From contig JAJKJG010000345.1 in assembly GCA_021154065.1 (NCBI GenBank), positions 1-10,536 of the forward strand: a stretch of DNA of 10,536 nucleotides, written 5' to 3'. A program made the position numbers and the translations under genes. Of the stretch, positions 7,725 through 10,536 are shown in pieces (the first letter of the stretch is position 1; the number at the start of each line of letters is the position of its first letter). This stretch comes from Methylobacterium sp. GTDB taxonomy: Bacteria; Pseudomonadota; Alphaproteobacteria; Rhizobiales; Beijerinckiaceae. The notes beneath the pieces were generated by a model. It was not told where the DNA came from. It searched no databases and was given only the letters and a program-made list of their open reading frames with translations.

Positions 7725-8354
7725 ATGCTCCGCGCCACCGCCGTCGTCCGCAAGGCCGCCGTGAAGCCCGACCGGGTCGCCGACACGGTCGTCCTCGATC
7801 ATGAGGGCCGGCACCGGCGCCGCGTGGCGCTGAAAGGGGAGGGCGGGCTCGACTTCCTCCTCGACCTCGATAAGGCGGCGGCGCTTGCCGACGGCGATGC
7901 AGTGCGGCTCGAGGACGGGCGCCTCGTGCAAGTGAAGGCGGCGCCCCAGGCGCTCCTCGAGATCAGGGCCGAGAATCCGTTGCGGCTGATGCGGGTCGCC
8001 TGGCACATCGGCAACCGGCACACGCCGGCCGAGATCGGCGCCGACGCGATCTGGATCGAGGACGACCACGTCTTGGCCGAGATGATCCGCGGCCAGGGCT
8101 GCACGGCGACGCCCGTCCGGCGCCCGTTCCGCCCCGAGCGCGGCGCCTACGAGCCCGACTGCGGCCACGACCACGGCCATGCGCATCATGCGCATCATGC
8201 GCATCATCACGGTCGCAAACCCGATGATGCACCCCATCATCATGATGATCATGCTCATCATCATGATAATGCCGGGCATAGCGATCACGAGCACGGGCCA
8301 GGCTGCGGGCATCACAACCACGGCGAGCACGGCCACAAGCACGACCACCGATGA
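7725..8354 (+). CDS. ureE: Urease accessory protein UreE, nickel metallochaperone with long His-rich tail
   Basis: UreE is the dimeric nickel chaperone that passes Ni2+ to UreG. The N-terminal domain (to ~70) is followed by the metal-binding domain with WHIGNRHTP (93-101; His99 corresponds to the conserved dimer-interface nickel ligand) and EDDHVLAEM (112-120). The tail from Cys146 on is unusually rich: I count 27 His in residues 147-209, about 43%, including HHAHHAHHH and HHHDDHAHHH blocks plus Cys146 and Cys194. Many UreE proteins have such a tail for nickel storage, although length varies greatly. The start ATG 7725 has AGAGG overlapping the ureC stop five bases upstream. The last codons overlap ureF (ATGA). 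The first part of the tail is encoded by a 9-bp tandem repeat and CAT codons, the last part mainly by CAC. Confidence 0.95.
   Translation: MLRATAVVRKAAVKPDRVADTVVLDHEGRHRRRVALKGEGGLDFLLDLDKAAALADGDAVRLEDGRLVQVKAAPQALLEIRAENPLRLMRVAWHIGNRHTPAEIGADAIWIEDDHVLAEMIRGQGCTATPVRRPFRPERGAYEPDCGHDHGHAHHAHHAHHHGRKPDDAPHHHDDHAHHHDNAGHSDHEHGPGCGHHNHGEHGHKHDHR
8181..8207 (+). repeat. 9-bp tandem repeat in ureE His tail
   Basis: Three perfect back-to-back copies of GCGCATCAT, each encoding Ala-His-His, inside the UreE histidine tail. Repeats of this kind change copy number by replication slippage without breaking the frame, so tail length could differ between strains. Further CATCAT runs continue to about 8270, making this the most AT-rich part of the gene. 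Confidence 0.9.
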
Positions 8355-9028
8355 GCGGGTCGCACCTTGCGCTGATGGTCTGGTTGTCGCCGGCCTTCCC
8401 GGTCGGCGCCTTCGCCTATTCGCACGGGCTCGAATGGGCCCACGAGGCCGGTGATCTGACGGACGCGGCGAGCCTCGAGGACTGGCTCGGCAGTCTTCTC
8501 GCCTTCGGCTCGGCCCGAAACGATGCCATCCTGTTCGCGGCGGCCTACCGGGCCTCGGGCAACGGCGACGGCGCAACGCTCGCCGAGATCGCCGCGCTCG
8601 CGCTGGCGCTCGCGACCTCCCCGGAGCGCCAGCTCGAGACGACGACGCAAGGCGATGCCTTCGTCGGCGCGATCCTTCGCAGCTGGTCCTGCCCGGCGAT
8701 GGCCCTCCTGAAGGAGGTGTGGTCCGAGCCGGTCGCCTACCCGGTGGCAGTCGCGGTCGCGGCGGCCGGCCACGAAATCCCACTCGAGCCGGCCCTGGAG
8801 GCGTTCGGACTTAACTTCGTCTCGTCCCTGGTCTCGGCCGCGGTGCGGCTCGGGGTCGTCGGCCAGACCGACGGACAGCGCGTCACCGCGGCGCTCGTGC
8901 CGCAGGTCCGGCGGCTTGCCGCTTCGGCGATCGAAGCGAGCCTCGACGATCTCGGCGGCTGCGCCTTCCGGTCCGATCTCGCGGCGCTGCGTCACGAGAC
9001 CCAGTACACGCGGCTGTTCCGGTCATGA
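8351..9028 (+). CDS. ureF: Urease accessory protein UreF
   Basis: UreF is the largely helical protein that bridges UreD-apo-urease and UreG and acts as fidelity checkpoint for nickel insertion. At 225 residues it has normal length. The hallmark N-terminal stretch [19 protein letters not shown] (12-30) is clear, followed by LEDWL, and later the GDAFVGAI segment and the C-terminal half with [23 protein letters not shown], the conserved helix that contacts UreD. It begins in an ATGA overlap with ureE and ends in an ATGA overlap with ureG, so ureE-ureF-ureG should be translationally coupled and made in balanced amounts. No defect is visible. Confidence 0.95.
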   Translation: MSGSHLALMVWLSPAFPVGAFAYSHGLEWAHEAGDLTDAASLEDWLGSLLAFGSARNDAILFAAAYRASGNGDGATLAEIAALALALATSPERQLETTTQGDAFVGAILRSWSCPAMALLKEVWSEPVAYPVAVAVAAAGHEIPLEPALEAFGLNFVSSLVSAAVRLGVVGQTDGQRVTAALVPQVRRLAASAIEASLDDLGGCAFRSDLAALRHETQYTRLFRS

Positions 9029-9651
9029 GCGCCTCCCCGCACGGTCCGCTGCGCGTCGGCATCGGCGGTCCGGTCGGCTCGGGCAAGACGGCGCTCATGG
9101 AGGCGCTCTGCAAGCGCTTTCGCGGGCGCTACGACCTTTGCGCCATCACCAACGACATCTACACCAAGGAGGATGCGCGCATCCTGACCGTCGCCGGCGC
9201 CCTGCCCGAGGAGCGCATCATGGGCGTCGAGACCGGCGGCTGCCCGCACACCGCCATCCGCGAGGACTGCTCGATCAACCTCGCCGCGATCGACGCCATG
9301 GCGCGGCGGTTTCCGGAGCTCGACCTCGTTCTCATCGAGTCCGGCGGCGACAACCTCGCCGCGACCTTCTCGCCCGAGCTCGCCGACCTGACGATCTACG
9401 TCATCGACGTCTCCGGCGGCGAGAAGATCCCGCGCAAGGGCGGTCCCGGGATCACCCGCTCCGACCTTCTCGTCATCAACAAGATCGACCTCGCGCCGCA
9501 TGTCGGCGCGAGCCTCGCCGTGATGGAGGAGGACTCCCGGCGGATGCGGCGCGCGCGCCCTTTCGTGTTCACAAATCTGCGCTCCGGCGAGGGCGTCGAG
9601 GCGGTGGCGCGCTTCGTCGAGGAGGCGGGCGGGCTCGCCAAAGCTGCGTGA
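9025..9651 (+). CDS. ureG: Urease accessory GTPase UreG
   Basis: UreG is the SIMIBI-class GTPase that carries nickel and powers its insertion into urease. All expected motifs are present in the 208 residues: P-loop GGPVGSGKT (14-22), the nickel-binding Cys-Pro-His at 73-75 ([12 protein letters not shown]), the Walker B-like [18 protein letters not shown] (105-122), [18 protein letters not shown] (126-143) and the guanine-specificity motif NKID (152-155). The close relative HypB (hydrogenase) is excluded by the [11 protein letters not shown] and PRKGGPGI stretches and by the urease neighbours. The start overlaps the ureF stop. It is the last intact urease gene, and the organised operon seems to end here. 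Confidence 0.98.
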   Translation: MSASPHGPLRVGIGGPVGSGKTALMEALCKRFRGRYDLCAITNDIYTKEDARILTVAGALPEERIMGVETGGCPHTAIREDCSINLAAIDAMARRFPELDLVLIESGGDNLAATFSPELADLTIYVIDVSGGEKIPRKGGPGITRSDLLVINKIDLAPHVGASLAVMEEDSRRMRRARPFVFTNLRSGEGVEAVARFVEEAGGLAKAA

Positions 9652-9704
9652 CGGAGGCGGCGGCTGCGGCGGCCGGGTCATCGATTCGTTTTATGAACGG
9701 GTGC

Positions 9705-9824
9705 GGAGCCGACGCACTTTCATGATGTTGGAGCCCGACGCACTTCCATCATGACGAAACAGCCGCCCCTTCTTGGGGGCTCGGATTCCGGTCAAACGAG
9801 GAGGCATTTTCATCATGACGGAAC
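9705..9824 (+). repeat. Three imperfect repeats built on CATCATGACG
   Basis: Copy A (9705-9727) and copy B (9730-9753) share GGAGCCcGACGCACTTyCATsATG with one indel and two substitutions. Copy B continued (9740-9760) and copy C (9804-9824) share GCAyTTyCATCATGACGrAAC with three mismatches over 21 bases. Copies B and C each place an ATG in the same context. They may be a duplicated translation-start region, repeated operator half-sites, or debris of a rearrangement. GTGCG (9701-9705) and CGCAC (9713-9717) also form a small hairpin just after ureG followed by only three T, too weak to call a terminator. Confidence 0.6.
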
Positions 9825-10054
9825 GGCGGTCATGCTCCTGGTTGACTTCGAATCACCCTGGGCTGACGGCCCGGAAGTTGCCTCACCGCGCGAGGGAAAC
9901 GGGAGACACCGCGTTGACGGTCGGGCTTTTCGTCGCGGCTGCGACGCCCGCGCTCACCCATGGCTGCGCCGCCGCGCACGACTTGGCCGACGCCGCACTC
10001 GGGCTGGCGGCGGGCTTCGTCCATCCGTTCGGGCTCGCGCTTCTGCTCGGCTAA
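9815..10054 (+). pseudogene. Possible HupE/UreJ-type membrane protein remnant
   Basis: A 79-codon frame whose ATG at 9815 follows a perfect AGGAGG (9799-9804) by ten bases. Its first ~30 residues are polar and match nothing I know. From about residue 32 it reads like the start of a HupE/UreJ protein: a hydrophobic signal-like stretch TVGLFVAAATPALTHG, then LGLAAGFVHPFGLALLLG. HupE/UreJ proteins begin with a signal peptide, a His near the cleavage site and a GF-x-HP-x-GLDHLLAM-like first helix, and continue for about 190 residues with several membrane helices. Here the sequence stops at the first helix. These proteins are nickel- or cobalt-related and often sit beside urease or hydrogenase genes, which fits the position after ureG. 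Most likely a decayed gene, but a short expressed peptide cannot be excluded. Confidence 0.45.
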
Positions 10055-10110
10055 GCCGCGGCCCCGCCGGAGAGGTGCGCCAGCGCACATCCGCTCGCAC
10101 AAGCCGTCGC

Positions 10111-10153
10111 CATTCTCCCCGTCGACAGGCTCGCAAAGCCTCCGGGGAGAATG
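10111..10153 (+). promoter_or_regulatory. Strong hairpin that would mask the ribosome-binding site of the next small gene
   Basis: CATTCTCCCCG (10111-10121) and CGGGGAGAATG (10143-10153) are a perfect 11-bp inverted repeat. Inside, AGGCT (10127-10131) and AGCCT (10137-10141) form a second stem around the loop CGCAA. The 3' outer arm contains GGGGAG (10144-10149), the apparent Shine-Dalgarno for the ATG at 10157. No T-run follows, so it is not a typical intrinsic terminator. It may be a translation-controlling RNA element, or a dispersed palindromic repeat of the CTCCCC/GGGGAG kind seen in rhizobial genomes. Confidence 0.55.
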
Positions 10154-10156
10154 CAG

Positions 10157-10270
10157 ATGACCGCCGCAGAGACCCTTGAGCCCGCCCCGTCCTTCAAGCG
10201 CGCGGCCCTCGGCTTCCTCACCTCGACCGCATGCCTCTGCCTTGCCATGCTGGCGCTGAGCAGCTTCTGA
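10157..10270 (+). CDS. Putative 37-residue single-helix membrane peptide
   Basis: A small frame, 38 codons with stop, not assigned to any family I recognise. The ATG at 10157 is preceded at seven bases by GGGGAG (10144-10149), a good Shine-Dalgarno. The peptide has a polar N-terminus (MTAAETLEPAPSFKR, residues 1-15) and then a continuous hydrophobic stretch of about 21 residues (AALGFLTST, then CLCLAMLALSSF) that should form one transmembrane helix; the single Lys-Arg pair before it predicts a short cytoplasmic N-terminus. Two Cys lie in the helix. An in-frame ATG at 10151 is too close to the Shine-Dalgarno. Support is the ribosome site and protein-like composition only. It lies in the gap between the HupE-like remnant and dusA, with its ribosome site inside a strong hairpin. 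Confidence 0.45.
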   Translation: MTAAETLEPAPSFKRAALGFLTSTACLCLAMLALSSF

Positions 10271-10301
10271 TCGGCGATCCCGCTACCCCCGCAAAATCGT
10301 C

Positions 10302-10307
10302 TATAAT
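10302..10307 (+). promoter_or_regulatory. Candidate -10 box upstream of dusA
   Basis: A perfect TATAAT in an AT-rich island (AAAATCGTCTATAATTCCC) within otherwise very GC-rich DNA, 83 bases before the dusA ATG. No recognisable -35 hexamer lies 16-18 bases upstream, so the support is the -10 box and the position. It would give a leader of about 75 bases containing a small CGCGT/ACGCG stem (10311-10326). Confidence 0.35.
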
Positions 10308-10390
10308 TCCCGCGTCCAAGAACGCGAAGCGCGCATTCCGTCTGTCGCGCGTACGTTGCACCCGGCGACCGCCGTCGTTATCTCCCCGCC

Positions 10391-10536
10391 ATGAGCTCCT
10401 TGCTCACCGAAGACATCCGCTTCTCGGTCGCGCCGATGATGGACTGGACGGACCGGCATTGCCGGTTCTTCCATCGCCTCCTCTCGCGCCGAACCCGGCT
10501 CTACACCGAGATGGTCACGACCGGCGCCGTGATCCA
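10391..10536 (+). CDS. dusA: tRNA-dihydrouridine synthase A, N-terminal part (3' end outside window)
   Basis: The first 48 codons of a flavin enzyme that reduces uridine 20/20a in the D-loop of tRNA. The start reads [20 protein letters not shown], then [14 protein letters not shown] and [12 protein letters not shown], the characteristic DusA beginning of the TIM-barrel FMN domain. [12 protein letters not shown] separates DusA from DusB and DusC. The ATG at 10391 is chosen because the family normally begins close to it; no convincing Shine-Dalgarno lies upstream (ATCTCCCCGCC). It is a housekeeping gene unrelated to urease and probably has its own promoter (TATAAT at 10302), so it marks the right border of the urease region. 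Confidence 0.93.
   Translation, partial: MSSLLTEDIRFSVAPMMDWTDRHCRFFHRLLSRRTRLYTEMVTTGAVI

Noticed and set aside
7713..8783. Long minus-strand frame (356 codons) opposite ureE and ureF
   Set aside because: Its Met/Ile-rich middle is simply the antisense of the UreE histidine codons (CAT read as ATG), and it is Arg/Pro-rich elsewhere; both underlying + strand genes are certain.
9692..9725. NikR-like operator (TATGA ... TCATGA)
   Set aside because: The half-sites are 23 bases apart rather than the 16 expected for NikR and match only partly.
9761..9781. Hairpin AGCCgCCC/GGGGGCT as terminator of the urease operon
   Set aside because: The stem is short with a bulge and no T-run follows (CGGATTCCGG).
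9870..9925. Possible cobalamin riboswitch before the HupE-like frame (GAGGGAAACGGGAGACACC)
   Set aside because: Metal-transport genes often have one, but the conserved B12-box order and the GCCCCCGCnACTGT element are absent on either strand.
9751..10179. 142-codon frame starting in repeat copy B
   Set aside because: After a few residues it becomes Arg/Gly-rich shadow sequence in a different frame from the HupE-like stretch; no domain or plausible fold.

Overview
The window is a dense, GC-rich stretch of bacterial chromosome with almost every gene on the + strand. The C/G-biased third codon positions, the gene families and the start of a DusA-type tRNA dihydrouridine synthase at the right edge suggest an alphaproteobacterium, probably of the Hyphomicrobiales (Rhizobiales). 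I cannot name a genus from sequence alone.

Left block (1-2437), purine breakdown: the C-terminal half of the molybdopterin subunit of xanthine dehydrogenase (xdhB, cut by the window edge), its cofactor-insertion chaperone xdhC, and a guanine deaminase (guaD). Each overlaps the next by four bases (GTGA, then ATGA). Guanine deaminase makes xanthine and xanthine dehydrogenase makes urate; urate breakdown by the usual pathway ends in urea.

Middle block (2527-9651), urease: ureD, a fused ureA-ureB (gamma/beta) gene, ureC, ureE, ureF and ureG. Together these are the structural subunits and the full nickel-insertion chaperone set, so the left and middle blocks form a guanine-to-ammonia nitrogen-scavenging locus. 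The cluster is interrupted between ureAB and ureC by about 2 kb of unrelated genes: a patatin-like phospholipase with a DUF3734-type C-terminal region, then a two-gene toxin-antitoxin module (AbrB-fold antitoxin and PIN-domain toxin, VapBC type). All these genes are co-directional with gaps of 16 bases or less or with 4-base overlaps, so the cargo probably shares transcripts with the urease genes. The last ~27 codons of the phospholipase are rich in codons its neighbours avoid and run into the antitoxin leader, which looks like an insertion junction.

Right block (9652-10536): after ureG the coding order breaks down. There are three imperfect copies of a short repeat built around CATCATGACG, a short reading frame whose C-terminal half resembles the beginning of a HupE/UreJ-type nickel-related membrane protein (probably a remnant), a strong 11-bp inverted repeat whose 3' arm contains the Shine-Dalgarno sequence of a 37-codon open frame for a single-helix membrane peptide, and a leader with a perfect TATAAT before dusA, which runs off the window.

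No tRNA, rRNA, CRISPR array, insertion-sequence transposase or phage gene is visible. The points most worth a second look are the phospholipase/toxin-antitoxin block inside the urease operon, the hairpin-masked small membrane peptide, and the repeat and HupE remnant downstream of ureG.
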